From NCBI RefSeq assembly GCF_000143415.4, contig NW_003314272.1:2257728-2321727 (forward strand): a stretch of 64,000 nt of DNA, read 5' to 3'. The DNA comes from Selaginella moellendorffii (Eukaryota > Streptophyta > Lycopodiopsida > Selaginellales > Selaginellaceae). Numbering within the stretch: position 1 is the first letter of the stretch; each line of letters begins with the position of its first letter. Below are positions 43,978 through 56,778 of the stretch, in pieces. Position numbers and translations under genes: made by a program. A model generated the notes under the pieces. The model made no database searches. It worked only from the letters and a program-made list of their open reading frames with translations, and was not told the origin of the DNA.

Positions 43978-46900
43978 TCCCATTGGCTAAGAGCAAACAT
44001 TAGTGATTATTTGCTAAAACATGGTTAAAGATATAACCCTTTGATAGTTACCCCCATCGAATGGTTGCCATTGGCTAGATTTGGTGGCTCAGAAACTCCT
44101 CCTTATTATTATAGATTATAAACATATTTATAATTTATAAACACAAGATTAATTTTATTGCATATCACCATAGTAACTAAGCAGCCTATAACATTTCGGC
44201 TACACACAAGTGAAACTACAAGATCTAGCTCTCAACATCAACACTAACAACATGCTGCATCACTGTCAACACCATAGCCGAGAGCGCCCCAAGCAAAAGC
44301 AATGCTATGAGCTCAAGCTTCCACATAGGATCTTGAACTTAACATCTCTCTAGTTTATAGATGAAATGCAATGCCTCCAGCCAACTCCACAAAATGGCAA
44401 TATTAGCAAATTTTGCAAAGTTTTTCCACGATGAGTGGAGTCCAAGTGATGATCAATGCCATCATCTACCAGCTCATTGATGCAAAGCTCATAAATATCT
44501 AAAGTGACATTCTTCAGCTCAAGAGAAGCATTTGAGGTATGGGTTTCTAGAGATTCATTTGCGCAAAGACTAAGTGTATAAATGAAAAACTCTCTAAGGA
44601 GAATATCAAACTTTGCAATGAGATCTAATAGTTCAAGGTAAAGTAACCATTAATTATCATAGAAGATACCCATTATGTAAGATTAGATAAAGAAGGCCAA
44701 GTTAACACTCAAACTCTATTTTTATCTCTTTTGTATTCTAGCCTTCTATCATCAATGCACATCCACATGCTCAAGATCCAAAGTATTTAAGTGATGCTAA
44801 GTTTATCCTTGCTCGTGACCTAGAACTTTTTGGAGATTAAAGGACTTAAGTCACTTTTCTTTCTCATTCTTTGCATATTTATTTCTGTTTATCTAAAGAA
44901 TTGCTACAATAGAGAGCAAGATTTAGAAAGCAAGCTTAATAGCAAATAATTGCTTTTCTCTCTCTTTTGTTTCTTTTGTATTTCTCCCAATTAGATCACA
45001 ACATTTTCAATACTCATTAAGACTAATCCTTTGTTATCAAATGTAGTGCATATAGTTTTGACCTTATATCCTATAATGAATTACCATAAACTAACCATAA
45101 AGTGAAACCAAATCCTTGGATATGTGTGCCAAGAGCAATGGAGTAGGACTTGAGTTTTAGAACTTTAAACCACCAAATAAAAAGATGGAATTAAAATTTT
45201 AAGTATATAGCAATAATAAGTACAAAACAACTCCTAAACATATAATTAGAGAGAAAAGGAAAAAAAGTATGGAGTGACATTAAAATATTCCTTTAGTATT
45301 CAACATTCTATGCTAAAACTAGCATGCAAAATGGAGCTAAATAGAATTAATGTTACTTCAATATATTAGTGGTATAATATAACAATATGGGTACTCCACT
45401 AGCTAACATAGTATAGAATTTAAGCTTAAACCCAAAATAAACACAAAAGAAGGATAAATATAGCTAAATAATGTTTTAAATTGGTTAGCCATACTTGATC
45501 TACAAGTAATGCTATGAAACACCAACCAGCCACTAAAAACCTTTGCTTCCACTTCTAAGTTCATAAAATTATTGCTATAAGTTGGAGATGATTACATCTT
45601 TCCTACCAGAACTCTATTAAATGATGGAGGACATGTATATAAACATTTTGTGTCTATAAACCACTAAAGAATGCCAAAGTAAACTATGGTACCAAGGGGA
45701 AAGATAAAAGAGGTAATATGGAAAGAATAAGCAATGGTGTAAGGAATGAATGGAATGCAAAAAGTGATTATGAAAAGTGCAAAAGAATGGGAGGGAAAAT
45801 ATAATGAAAGTGATGTAAAGGCCATGTATAATAGTTGTGGCAAAACATAAAAAAATTTGAATGCTATTTGGGGAGTCTTTATCTCTCTAAAAGGCTTTGA
45901 GTAATTATAAACTTCCAGTTTAGGCAATTTCTTATTGTAAAGAAGCTCTGGGAAAACCACTGGAAGATTATTATATTTTGATGGCTATGTCTCAAAGGTG
46001 TTTATAGCCTTAGATTTCTTAAATTGAAGATGCCAACCATGTTTGTTGAGAAAAGTTGCATAATGCCACAATCAGAAATTATCATAATACCTAAATGCCA
46101 TTTTGTCTCACAATCCACTACTTAGTGTTAGAAGATATGATTTACAAAGGTCTTTAACATAATTGCTATCATGAAAGAGATCTCCAAGCCAAGCTAATGA
46201 AGGGAGATGACGCTGCTCCCAAAGCTAAAGTCAAGTAATGCACCCTCTACCACCTTTCTAGCTATTGTGATCCTTATGCTTGGTATAAGTGAATAGTTTG
46301 AAACATGTACTCTAAAGAGCTACTCCTCAGTCACACAACAAGAACCACAGATGCCTAAAAATGGCAAATACCAAATCATGCCACAAACTAAAGAAAATTG
46401 TATACCTTTGCCTTAACCAACACATCTAGAACAAGAGTGAGTGTGAAAATTGAAAAACCAGAGCTAAAAACAATGAAAATGGGTGAAATAGAACTTGTTA
46501 GAAAGCTCTTGACTTACCCTATCTTTTAGATAAGAAAAATCTCAAAAAACTCTAAGCAGAACAAAGGTGAAAAAGCTCTAAACTCCTCATAGACAACACA
46601 AGAAGAGAAATGTTGTTAGATGTCTCGACACACAACATGAAAAATCATGAGATATAACTCTTTGATGAGCTATTTGCTTTAACTCTCAAACAAAATAAAT
46701 CTTAGAAAATCCAAGCAGGAAAGAGGAGAAAAAGCTCCAAACTCCTCAAGGACAACACAAAAAGAGAAATGATGCTAGATTTTTCTCAACACACCACACC
46801 AAAATTCACAAAACAAGACTTAAAAGAAAGCTTTCTTTAGATTATAAAGAAAAAAATCCAAGGAAAACACTCCTAGAAACCACGAGATAAAGAGAAAGAA

Positions 46901-47700
46901 CCCCTCAATAATTTAAAAAAATGACTAAATCTTTCTAAGGGAATGAATTGAATCAAGAAAGAAAGAGCTCTTTGGAAATTTTAAGAGCAGATTTACCTGA
47001 GAACATAATGGCTTGTAAAGAGTGTCTAATATGGTCCTATCTGTGAGCTTTTCAAATCTCCTTGCATGTCCCAATTCTTACACTAAATTTGTGGATTTGT
47101 GATGCTAAATAATAGAGAAAGATGAAATATACAAGACCATCTACTCAATTTGCCAAAAAATAAAAATTTGAAAAAATAAATAAATAAACCACTAGAACAA
47201 AATTTTTAGTCGTGAATCCCAAAACCCAAAGAAAATTAAGAAAAGCTAATAAATCTGCAAGAATGCCATGCTTAGAAAAACCCATCTCAGGGCACCCCTA
47301 GATGTGAATTATACCACTGAGAATGAGAGTTGTGCTCTAATTCCTCACAACTCTTAAGAAATAAGAAAGAAAATGAATGGAAATGGGATGGGCTAACTAA
47401 GAATCAACTCATCCCATTGTGGTCACCATTTTGATGTGCAAGTAGCACATCTCTCACTCTCAAACATACTCAAAACAAAGCAAAAAACTCCATAGCTACC
47501 AGCTCAAAGATACATCATCAATCACTCCTTATCATGCTCCCTTATCTACAATTCATCCAAGAAAATGGAAAGAGGCCATTCACAACATTTCAGGGAAATT
47601 AAACATTGCTTAGGCCTGTTCTGCTGCTCGCAACACAAATAAGAGGGGTTTAAAGTTCTAAACAAGTTGACCTCCTTTCTAGAGTAAACTCTCCCAAGGA
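43978..47700. other. AT-rich gene-poor stretch
   Basis: 3.7 kb without a supported gene. The only notable structure is an imperfect duplication near 46530-46800 (AAAGCTC.AAACTCCTCA.GGACAACACAA and AGAGAAATG.TG.TAGAT occurring twice, about 170 bp apart). Open frames are short and AT-driven. Confidence 0.55.
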
Positions 47701-48409
47701 TCCCAAGGATTGCAAGATGCAATCAGCAAGGCATACAAGGTCTATTCATTTCTGATCAGTGCTTTTGTCCGAAACTTGCCATGGCATTCTCTCCTGTAAG
47801 TAGTTTTTCTACATGACCAGATTTGTCATGCGTTCTGCAAGACAAGGTACTGCTTTCAGATCTGCAACAATCTTCCCGGGCTTGGCTTGAATCTTAACTA
47901 CCTTCTGGCTTTGCTCAAAACCTTCTGGGACCAGGAGATTGTGTCTGGTCGCTAAATCGAGTGGAGGCTCCACCAGGTGGACAAGAACATGGCATCCTCC
48001 TTCCTTGGTATCATATTATAGCAGGCCAGAGTGGTGGTGACCCCAACTCTGCTGTCCAGTGGTCTACCAAGAGTGGTCACAGATGGATGCAACTAAGGAC
48101 AACGCAGTAGTTGTTCCAGTGGGTTGACAGCAGCTCTTTTTTGGCTCTTCTCCATCCATATGACGTGGCTGCATACATGGTTTGTGATTATCAAAACAAT
48201 GCTCTTAGCTTTAAAGAGTTTTCTTGCTGATCTTCCCAGGGGCCATTGCTGGACATTAGACACACATCGCTACTCTTTTCCTGTGCTTGGATGTACCAGC
48301 AAGGACTCCTCAGCTTATGGAACCACAGAAGGTAACTTGAGTTTTTTATTTTATTTCCCAAAGGAAGCTAACAAAGCTTTTTCTTGCAGGAGCCCGAGCA
48401 TAGATGGTG

Positions 48410-49057
48410 ATAACTGGACCTGATAGAGTGATCCTCCACATGCAACGTTGAGTACCTGGGAACCGTGGCAAATCCCAAGATATGGAATGTTTCTCTCGAG
48501 GCACCGGCGAGCAAGCTGGAGCTAGATCAAATCCTTGTTCCGGTCGATGAGAATGTCACTGGTGTGCGTTCGCTTGATCTCATCCAGGGATCGATATCCT
48601 CACCCTCGCACAGTAGCACGCCGTGGATTGGCTCGAAGCTGTCGAGGAGCGAGTTTAACCCGGAAACTCGTGGAACAATGACTGGAACCGCCCCATAGCT
48701 GACGATCAAACCTAGATGGTATTCTCCTGACAGAAAAAGAGAAAGAACTGTTAGCTAGCTAGCCATGCTTTCTGTGAAGGAGTCACAAGAAAGCCCGAAA
48801 AACTTTTCAGGGGTTTTTTTGATCGATCAGGAAACAGGAAAACAAAGAAAACAGGAGATTTAGAGAATGGAATCGGGAGTGACATTTCAATGACAATGAT
48901 TGAAAAGGAAATCAAGAATCGGCTGGGAGAGGAAGAGATTTCAATCCATTCTCAATCAGTTACCAACGAAATCCGCGAATTTGTTCTCGGTGCGCCTGGA
49001 GACGATGAGGACGCGCGGCAGCACGGAGGCAAGGTCCGCGGCAACAGCGCCGTCCAT
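48410..49057 (-). pseudogene. Broken class-I glutamine amidotransferase (GAT1_2.1-like)
   Basis: Exon 1 (48964-49057) reads MDGAVAADLASVLPRVLIVS and ends near ENKFADFV. A GT/AG intron leads to exon 2 from 48726: [20 protein letters not shown] through [12 protein letters not shown]. Then a deletion shifts the frame ([11 protein letters not shown] follows in another frame), and a TAG replaces a codon just before [14 protein letters not shown]. The nucleophile motif [15 protein letters not shown] is still readable, with His where Arg is usual after the Cys. The C-terminal half with the His/Glu dyad is missing. This is a recent but dead copy of the plant GAT1_2.1/gamma-glutamyl peptidase family. 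Confidence 0.75.
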
Positions 49058-49510
49058 CTCAGCGCTCTTCCTTCATCGCTTCAAACACACACGCAGCGAG
49101 TAAAACTCCACACCGAGTACTCGCTCTTGCCATGCCCATCGTTGATACCCATTCTGGAGAAATGCTGCGTTCCTGCAAGACCTCAGCGAATCCACATCCA
49201 GATCCGCGGCCCCGCCCAGGAATTGCGATGGATCGAGAGCTTTGCCGATGATCTCGCTGCCCACGACAAGGATCGATTGAAACAGCCGCTTTCACGAAAA
49301 AATCCGGGCATCTGGTCGCCAGTCGCGCGTGCCTGTCTGGGAGACTCACTCATGCCTGGCGATCCATGGGGAGTTAGCTTGCGATTGCTGCTAGCTCGCA
49401 GCGAGCCCTCGGGGAGGGTTTTGGGCGGTTGAAGATGTCACGGCCGCGGGACATTGGCATCGTCAACCGCCCAATATTCCAACGGTGGAAATGCATTAAC
49501 ACTTCATAAT
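49058..49510. other. Flanking sequence of the amidotransferase pseudogene
   Basis: An open + frame covers 48890-49432, but most of it is the complement of the pseudogene exon and its leader. No independent gene is supported. Confidence 0.4.
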
Positions 49511-49520
49511 AAATTAAAGT

Positions 49521-49690
49521 GATCAGCCCTAGGGGTAGTGGTTAAGCCCAGGGAGATGGGATAGTCCTATAGAGCCGAATCCCAGGATCGAGACCCTGGA
49601 AGAGGAGGGACCCTCTTCAAACTGATCACTCCTTTTCATTTTTTGATTGAATATTCGAACTCTGTTTCTTTTTGTTAATGAACCAAATAT
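49521..49690 (+). repeat. tRNA-like SINE
   Basis: GATCAGCCCTAGGGGTAGTGG with GTTAAGC resembles an A box, and GGATCGAGACCCTGG about 45 bp later resembles a B box, the internal Pol III promoter layout of tRNA-derived SINEs. A tail with CTTCAAACTGATCACTCC and a T-rich end follows. Split copies lie at 5248 and 6298, and the tail also accompanies both ABC transporter fragments. Confidence 0.6.
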
Positions 49691-50945
49691 CCCTCAGCGA
49701 CTAAAGCTTCCTAGTTTCCTTTGGCTCTCTGGCTAGACTAGCATGGGCTCTTCCTGTTCTTAAATTTTCTTGGTTCATTGTCTCTCGCTTTGATTCTATC
49801 CATAGGTGAAAATGTGAGCCACTCTTTATCTCAAAGTTCATCTGCATCTGCGAATAACATATTAAAAACCAGGACAGCGATTTCAAAAGTGAAAAAGCTT
49901 GCGAGTAGCGTAACAACTTACTGAATGGTGGTTCTTTAGACAAAATATAATATGCCAGTATGGACAAGGTACAATGGGCTGCACAAACAAAAACAAAGAA
50001 ATTTCATGGTGCTTTATAAAACTTATTAAGCTCTACGATACTGTCCACCCTCGCCAGCTGCAATAACCTGTAAAACGTTCCGGCGTCTACCTTGCCAGAC
50101 AAAAGTAAAAAAGGAACGAAGTGTTAAAAACCATGTTCCAAGCTTCAAGAAGTAGCTCTCGACGCATTGATGTGGGCCTTGACCGCTCTCTGAGAAGGAT
50201 AACACGGTCGAAAAGATCAAAGAATTCAGGTGAAATCTGAACCAGCGATATGAACCCATAGCAATCTCGCTGCCAGTCTGTTTCGGTCGCCATCCTTGAT
50301 GCCATCAGCAAGAGTGCCAACCCGATCTTTATGAGACCAAACATGTATAGGATGTAGTCCTCGTAAGAGTCGCGGCATCGGACTGTGGCATATAACGCTG
50401 CCATAGGGAACAAACTCGATAGTTTCTCGGACTGTGAAAAACAACAAATGCCTGCAAGTGTAGGCCAGCTGAGAAACATCAACACGTACTTACACGTTGT
50501 TCGTGTTGAGTCACATAAGTGATCGGCCACTTTATAGCAAGTCTGGACGACAATCCAGCCTGAGTCGTCTGTTGGGACGTAGCTTTCCTCACATCACCTG
50601 TTATCACCACTGTCTGTAGAATTAACAGCCAATGTAGCATACGAAACAAAGCATCATATCTCCAAACAATCACCATGCTACCTTGAGGAGAGTGCTCTTC
50701 CCACTGCCTGTTTAGAAGGAAAAGGTCACAAACAATGAAAATCAAGGTCACGAACCTGGCGAACTGAGAACGAGAGTCATGGAACCCGGCATCACATAGC
50801 CACTCACGTCCTTGAGAACCTTGATCTTGCTGCGAGCCAGCTTAATGCAAACTCCTAGAAGGCATCCAAGTAGCTTCTTGCCAATGGCATCATAGCCAGG
50901 AGCAACTTCGGTGTGATCCATCGTGACACTGATGGCTTTGAAGCG
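49650..50945 (-). pseudogene. Remnant of a PDR-type (ABCG) transporter
   Basis: Readable pieces in order are: KLLGCLLGVCIKLARSKIKV, KDVSGYVMPGSMTLVL, a Walker A loop SGKSTLLK created by joining across an intron, ITYVTQHEQ, FTVRETIEF, ILYMFGL, DGDRNRLA and LVQISPEFFDLFDRVILLRE. These follow the first nucleotide-binding domain of full-size PDR transporters. The pieces sit in different frames, the LSGGQ signature and Walker B are deleted, and no membrane domain follows. A related, shorter copy lies at 6590-7275 on the opposite strand. Confidence 0.8.
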
Positions 50946-53530
50946 AAGAACCTGAATGGAACGTAAGATTCCTCCATGGTAGCAAACGGGAACTTACTAG
51001 AGTCCAGGGAGGGGATTTCTCCTTGGAAGTGGATGGAGATTCATGGCTGACACACATTGGACAAAATGGGCCAGCATTTTCCTCCGAGCTCCTTGCCCGT
51101 GGCGCCGAGACTGGGGCCCGATTGACCGGCAATGGGCTTCACCGGGCGTAGACCAAGCCCTAGTAAAACTAAGGAGGTGACGATGTCGAAGAAGGAGCTG
51201 GGGAGCAGAGAGACGTCACATGACTTGGGGCTCAAGGTGCAGACGTGCTGTGGTCGAGGGTGATGGTCCCAGTTGGCGTTGTAGGCGGTGAGGGCATCGT
51301 CGTATGCCCTAAACTCGACAGATTTGACGATGCGTCCACAGTGAGTCCCGTAAGATGCGTACCAGTAATTCATACCCATCTAGTAAAAAAGAAAACCGCC
51401 AGTTTTATGAGTAAGTTGAACGAGAAGCACCGGATGGAAGCCAGGAGCGTGGCGTATGACTGTTGATGCTTCCTGGAATGTATCTAGACGGGCATGCCAC
51501 CCAAAGCCTTTGAGGACTACAGCCTCCAGCAGCTATGGGCTTTGCAACACAAATTTAACAAGCAGCTGCACCGACGCATTACGTCCATTTACACTCCGCC
51601 GGAAGTACGCATGCGGCTCTCAAGGTAGCTTGGTGATAAATGTGGTTAGCCAGCTGAGCTCCGCCTGGCCGTGGAGGTGCGCTTGCAAAGTTCTAGATAG
51701 ATGCGCACACTACTCGTGGCTTCCAGGGAGGAGGCAGATTCTCTAGAAAGGGCTTCTTCCATTGCTCTACTTCCTGGACAACGAGGGAGTGGATCTCAAC
51801 GAACCCGGCACGGTATTCAACTGGACTCTAGACATGATACTGGTGAAAGTTCCTTTTCACATCGTATCTTGGTCGCCGGCAGCCTCTCAAGAACAGCCTC
51901 GACAAAAGGATCCTGGGCGTGAATGAGCAAGGCTATGACTCGTTTCATGAGGGAGACGTGCAAGAAACTGCTGCTTACGAAGAGCGTCACTTCAACGATA
52001 AGATCGTTACTTGTGACTTTATAGGAGACGCCTTCAAGAGGGACCGGGATGGTGGAAGCGCTAAAATGGCAAAACGTCACCTTTACACTGGCTCATCTCC
52101 GGCACGTAAGGACTCCATCTCAATACTCGGGCCCCGTACGTGAAACTCTTTGTGTCAATCATGCTCACACAGCCATCATCTTGTAAGTAGCCGCTGAGGT
52201 TGTCGAGCACTTAGTTTCATCGCAATGGATCACGGAACAGCGCAAGCGTCTTCAGGTGTCCACAGCCGGGGCAGAACCTTCCAGTGTGAGACAAAGCTAT
52301 AGCCACTTTCCATTCGGTCATCAATTCCCACGCGTTCCCGACTCGCCAGACGCTGGCCAGATGCTCGATCCAAACCGTTTAGCAGCGCCTCGCCAGAACA
52401 ACTTGGTCCACAGGAATGTTGTTCATCAAGTTCTCTCTTTTGTCTATGATCATATAGATGTTCTTGGTTTTTTGTCAAGGTTATGGCTCCATAATCAAGG
52501 GCCGACGCCACTTGATCGGGCATCACGCGGCAGCCCATGAAGGACTCGCACGCGCAGCGGCGTCCATCGATTCCTCCCCACAAGAATTAGACTATCGCTG
52601 ATGTGGCAATATCTGCCACGTGTACCGTGTTGGCCCCGCATTAGGGTTTTTTAGGTTTCACTTTACGGAACTCCGTGTTGGCGAGGACGATCAACAGAAT
52701 GAGAAATTTCATGAGAGCAAACTCGCCGAAATACAGGGCATACAGCACCTCCAAACGTTCCACACACATCTATACAGCAACGCAAGTAACTCAATCTATA
52801 CAGCAATGCATAGAAGTCTGACAAGCAACTATCTGAGTTGACAGATATGTACCATTGTTTCTTGAGGGGCTTTGTACCTGTTGTGAGCAGTTGTCACAGG
52901 AAGTAGAAAAGGAGGCTTTTATGCGCTCCCCCTTTAAACTTTCACGAGATTCTTGCGAGGGACAATAGCTGGGATGAAGTGGATAGGAAGTTTGCCCAGT
53001 ATGATGAGATGGCTGGATAGCTCAACGGGGAATGCAAGACTGACGAAGTTGGACACGGCTTTCCTAGATGCTGAAGAAGGTATAAGATATTGCTCAAGCT
53101 TTGTCAAGAGAATTTATACAGCCGAAGTGTAGTAGGATTGAAAAAGTTGAGCGGATGGGGCATAGCTAGAGTACCTGGACTTGAGAAAAATGTGCTGGCA
53201 AGCGTCATCCAGAACAATAAAGGCTTCCTTCCAACTTACTTTCAACCTTGGAAACATAAACTTTTCAGATGCTGATGGAGTGATGACGAAATTGGGAAGC
53301 TGATCATCATAGCTGTTCAATTCATAGTGAGCATTGATCTCACATCAGATCGGTAAACCAGTTTATGAGCTTCCTCTCTCTACGGAAGTGGGAACCAACA
53401 CTAGGGTAATCCACTATGCATTTGTGGGGTGTTCTACTATACAATCCAGGGAGGTGGTTTGAGACACTCCAAGACAGGGTTGGTCAATTTTCAAGCATCC
53501 TTGCTATACTAACGTATTTATCATTTAATG
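50946..53530. other. Unassigned, probably decayed sequence
   Basis: Frames up to about 115 codons occur on both strands (for example 51041-51379 minus, 52230-52583 minus), but I recognise no family and found no consistent splice chain. Base composition is gene-like in 51.0-52.6 kb, so this may be an old pseudogene, possibly the 5' part of the ABC remnant. Confidence 0.4.
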
Positions 53531-53586
53531 TAAATCTGTAAACCCTAGGCGTGGATAGGGCACAGGGCAAGGTGGGCGGGCGGGCA

Positions 53587-55540
53587 ATGGCGGCTGGGTA
53601 CGAGCGCGATGGCTATGGCGGCTACGAGGACTCTTACGACGAGCGGCCAGACGACGCGCACCCGCCCGATTACGTCCCCGACTATGTCAAGTCTTTCGTC
53701 GGCTACCTCTACCGCAGCATCCGCGAGAAGAATGTCTACGAGGTACACCAAATGTACGAGAGCAGCTTTAGCAAGCTGAGCGAGCGCTTCTTCTCCAAGT
53801 CGCACTGGCCCTCGGCGGAGCTCGTGGCGCCCTACGTCGACAACGATCACGTCTTTTGCCTCCTCTACAAGGAGATGTACTACAGGCACGTCTACGCCAA
53901 GCTCAATGTCACCTTCCAGGAGAGGCTGGAATCCTGGGACAATTACTGCAACCTCTTCACGGTCATCCTCCATGGAAACGTGAATATGCAGCTGCCCAAC
54001 CAGTGGCTCTGGGACATGGTGGACGAGTTCATCTATCAGTTCCAGGCGTTTTGCCAGTACCGGACCAAGCTCAAGAACAAGACCGAGCAGGAGCTAAGCT
54101 GGCTCAAGCAGTACGACGAACAGGTCTGGAAGCAAAGAAGCTTTCCTCAGTGTGTCACTGATTTCTTCCTTCTCGGTTTTGTTCTCGCAGGTGTGGAATG
54201 TCTATGGTGTGGCGAATTTCCTCCAGGCTCTGATTGACAAGTCGGAGATTCTGCAAGTCCTGGAGGAGGAGAAGGACGGGGCGGTGACGGCCTTCAGTGC
54301 CAACGATGGATATGACTACGAGGGTGGCAGCAACGTCCTCAAGGTCTTGGGATACTTTAGCATCATTGGGCTTGCGCGGGTGCACTGCTTGCTTGGGGAT
54401 TACCACACGGCTCTCAAGCGCCTCGCTCATATTGATCTCACGCAGCACGGAGTATACAGCTCTGTGATCGGCTGCCACATTACCGCGGCGTACTACTACG
54501 GGTTTTCGAACATGATGATGCTGAGGTGAGTTTTTCGAGCGTGAGCTCTCCTCGCTGATAAAACCTTCCTTTTGCTACCAAGGTACATCGATGCTATCAA
54601 GACTTTTAACCAGGTGCTTGTGTACATCTCCAAGACGAGGCAGTACCACCAGAAGTCGTCGCAGTTTGAATGGATCCTCAAGAAGAACGAGCAGATGTAC
54701 GCGTTGCTTGCGATCTGCCTGTGGTTCTGCCCCCAGTGGCACCTCGTAGAGTCCGAGAATGCGAGGAGCGATTCTCAGAGGAATGAGACCGTGACTCACC
54801 AGCTCAAGGAGAAGCGTGGGGAGAAGTTATCCAAGATGCACAAGAATGACGAGGCCGCTTTTGACGAGTGTTTCTCGTACGCTTGCCCGAAGTTTATCTC
54901 TCCATCGCTACCTGACTTGAGTGACACCTCTGGAAACTACAGCCAGGTAAGTGTGTCCTTTTTTCGTATCTTTTCAGTTCTAAGCGGGCACCTGGAATCC
55001 ACAGGAAGCATACAGGCTGCAGTTGAAGCTCTTTCTATCTGAAGTCCGACAGCAGCAGCTCCTGAACAAGATCAGAAACTACGTGAAGCTTTACACCACG
55101 ATATCTATTGCAAAGCTAGCCTCGCTTGTGGAGGTAGACGAAGCCACGCTGAGGTAGCTTGTATTTCGTTTGTCTTCTTGCGTTCTCAGCACTTAAGACT
55201 TGGCAGGATGGCTTTGATGACTTACAAGCACAAGACTCACTACATTGACGACGATGGCAGCGTAGCATCTACCGCGGACGTCGAGTTCTACATTGACGAG
55301 GTTGGGATTTGCTTGCTCGCTTGATTCTCACTCATCAGAGAGCTCAAATCTCTTCTTTATCTTTCGTCCAGGATGTTGTACACATAGCAGAGCCGAAAGT
55401 TACCAAGCGTTTTAGCGAGATCTTTGTCCGCCACATTCTCAAGGTAATGCTCTCAAGAATTTAGCTCTTTCTCTTTTAACACCATGGTTTCGCAGTTCGA
55501 CGAATTGGTTGGGGACCTGGAGCGTGTCGCACTAGAGTGA
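53587..55540 (+). CDS. EIF3L: Translation initiation factor eIF3 subunit L
   Basis: Part of the eIF3 complex on the 40S ribosome. Seven exons (53587-54123, 54191-54525, 54583-54946, 55005-55153, 55207-55300, 55372-55443, 55496-55540) give 531 residues, normal for the family. Start chosen at ATG 53587 (context GCAATGGCG); upstream codons lack an ATG. The N-terminus is Tyr/Asp-rich, followed by VKSFVGYLYRSIREKN, HGNVNMQLPNQWLWDM, LGYFSIIGLARVHCLLGDY and a C-terminal PCI domain with KLYTTISIAKLASLVEVDE. A telo-box (AAACCCTAG, 53540-53548) lies just upstream, as in many translation genes. Confidence 0.95.
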
Positions 55541-55674
55541 AAGATTGTTGTGACGCGTAAAAGACTTTTTTGTTGTTAAGAGAAGAGATGAAATGTTCTG
55601 GCAGTGCCATTTGTATTAGCGTGACTCGTTCAAGAGAAGGAGAAAAACCCTCTTTGGGAACAAACGAAGGAAGA

Positions 55675-56724
55675 ATGGAGGTGATACCGGTGCCTTGTTT
55701 GGACGACAATTACGCCTATCTGTAAGCTCTCGAGAGTGAGTGCTTTGACGAAAGTTCCCTGGATTGATTGATCAGGATAATCGATGGAGCGAGCAAGCAG
55801 GCAGCGGCGGTTGATCCCGTGAAACCCGAGAGCGTTTTATCGGCAGCCAAGAAGCATGGAGCCCAAGTGACCATGGTTCTCACCACCCACAAGCACTGGT
55901 AGAGCTAGCTTTCCATTCTTTCCTCCGCAAGAAAGCTTTTCTACCAGGGACCACGCTGGAGGTAACAACGAGATCAAGAAGCTCGTCCCAGGGATCAAAG
56001 TCTTCGGTGGTGCCAAGGATAATGTGGAAGGCTGCACGGATCCTCTGGAGCACGGAGCGGAGCTTGAGCTGTCCAAGGATGTGAAGATCAAGGCCCTCCA
56101 CACTCCATGGTAAAATGTCCTCTCTTTTCTTCTCGTCTGTGATGCTGAGAGAGCTGCTCTTGGCATTCGTAGCCATACCAAGGGCCATATCAGCTACTTT
56201 GTCACCCACAAGTCTGGAGATCCTGCCGTCTTTACTGGCGACACTCTGGTACTTCCTGTCTTTTCTTTCTTGGTAGTCTTAGAATTTGCGCTGCGCAGTT
56301 CGTCGCCGGCTGTGGCAAGTTCTTCGAAGGCAAAGCTCAGGATATGTACCACTCTCTGTCCGAAGTTCTAGCCGAGTTGCCTCCGGCTACTCGAGTCTTC
56401 TGCGGACACGAGGTCTGTCTTCCACTTCTTGTATACTTTCCGTCTCTCAGCGTTTCGAATCCACCCTTGCAGTATACCGCCAAGAACTTGAAGTTCGCCA
56501 TGTCTGTCGATCCCCACAATGATGCTCTTAAGCAGAAGGTTGCCTGGACGGAAGAGCAGCGTCGGAATCACAAGCCTACGGTCCCGTCAACCATCCGAGA
56601 GGAGCTCCAGACCAATCCCTTCATGCGTGTTAACGTGAAGGAGTTCCAAGTCCATATGGGAGAGAGCGATCCGGTTGAGCTGCTGGCGTCGTTGAGAGCC
56701 GCCAAGGATCAGTTTAAAGGCTAG
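55675..56724 (+). CDS. GLX2: Glyoxalase II (hydroxyacylglutathione hydrolase), cytosolic type
   Basis: Hydrolyses S-D-lactoylglutathione to lactate and glutathione, the last step of methylglyoxal detoxification. Six exons (55675-55721, 55776-55898, 55948-56109, 56173-56248, 56299-56412, 56473-56724) give 257 residues. The metallo-beta-lactamase motif TTHKHWDHAGG is present, followed by HTKGHISYF and FTGDTLFVAGCGKFFEG, and the late metal ligand in RVFCGHEYTAKNL. There is no targeting extension, so the protein is probably cytosolic. It starts 134 bp after the eIF3L stop and ends 54 bp before the stop of the convergent histidine kinase gene. Confidence 0.95.
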
Positions 56725-56778
56725 CTCCCTCTGTCTGGATCCTTGAGATGATAAATGATAAGTTGGCTTCCTCGAAAC

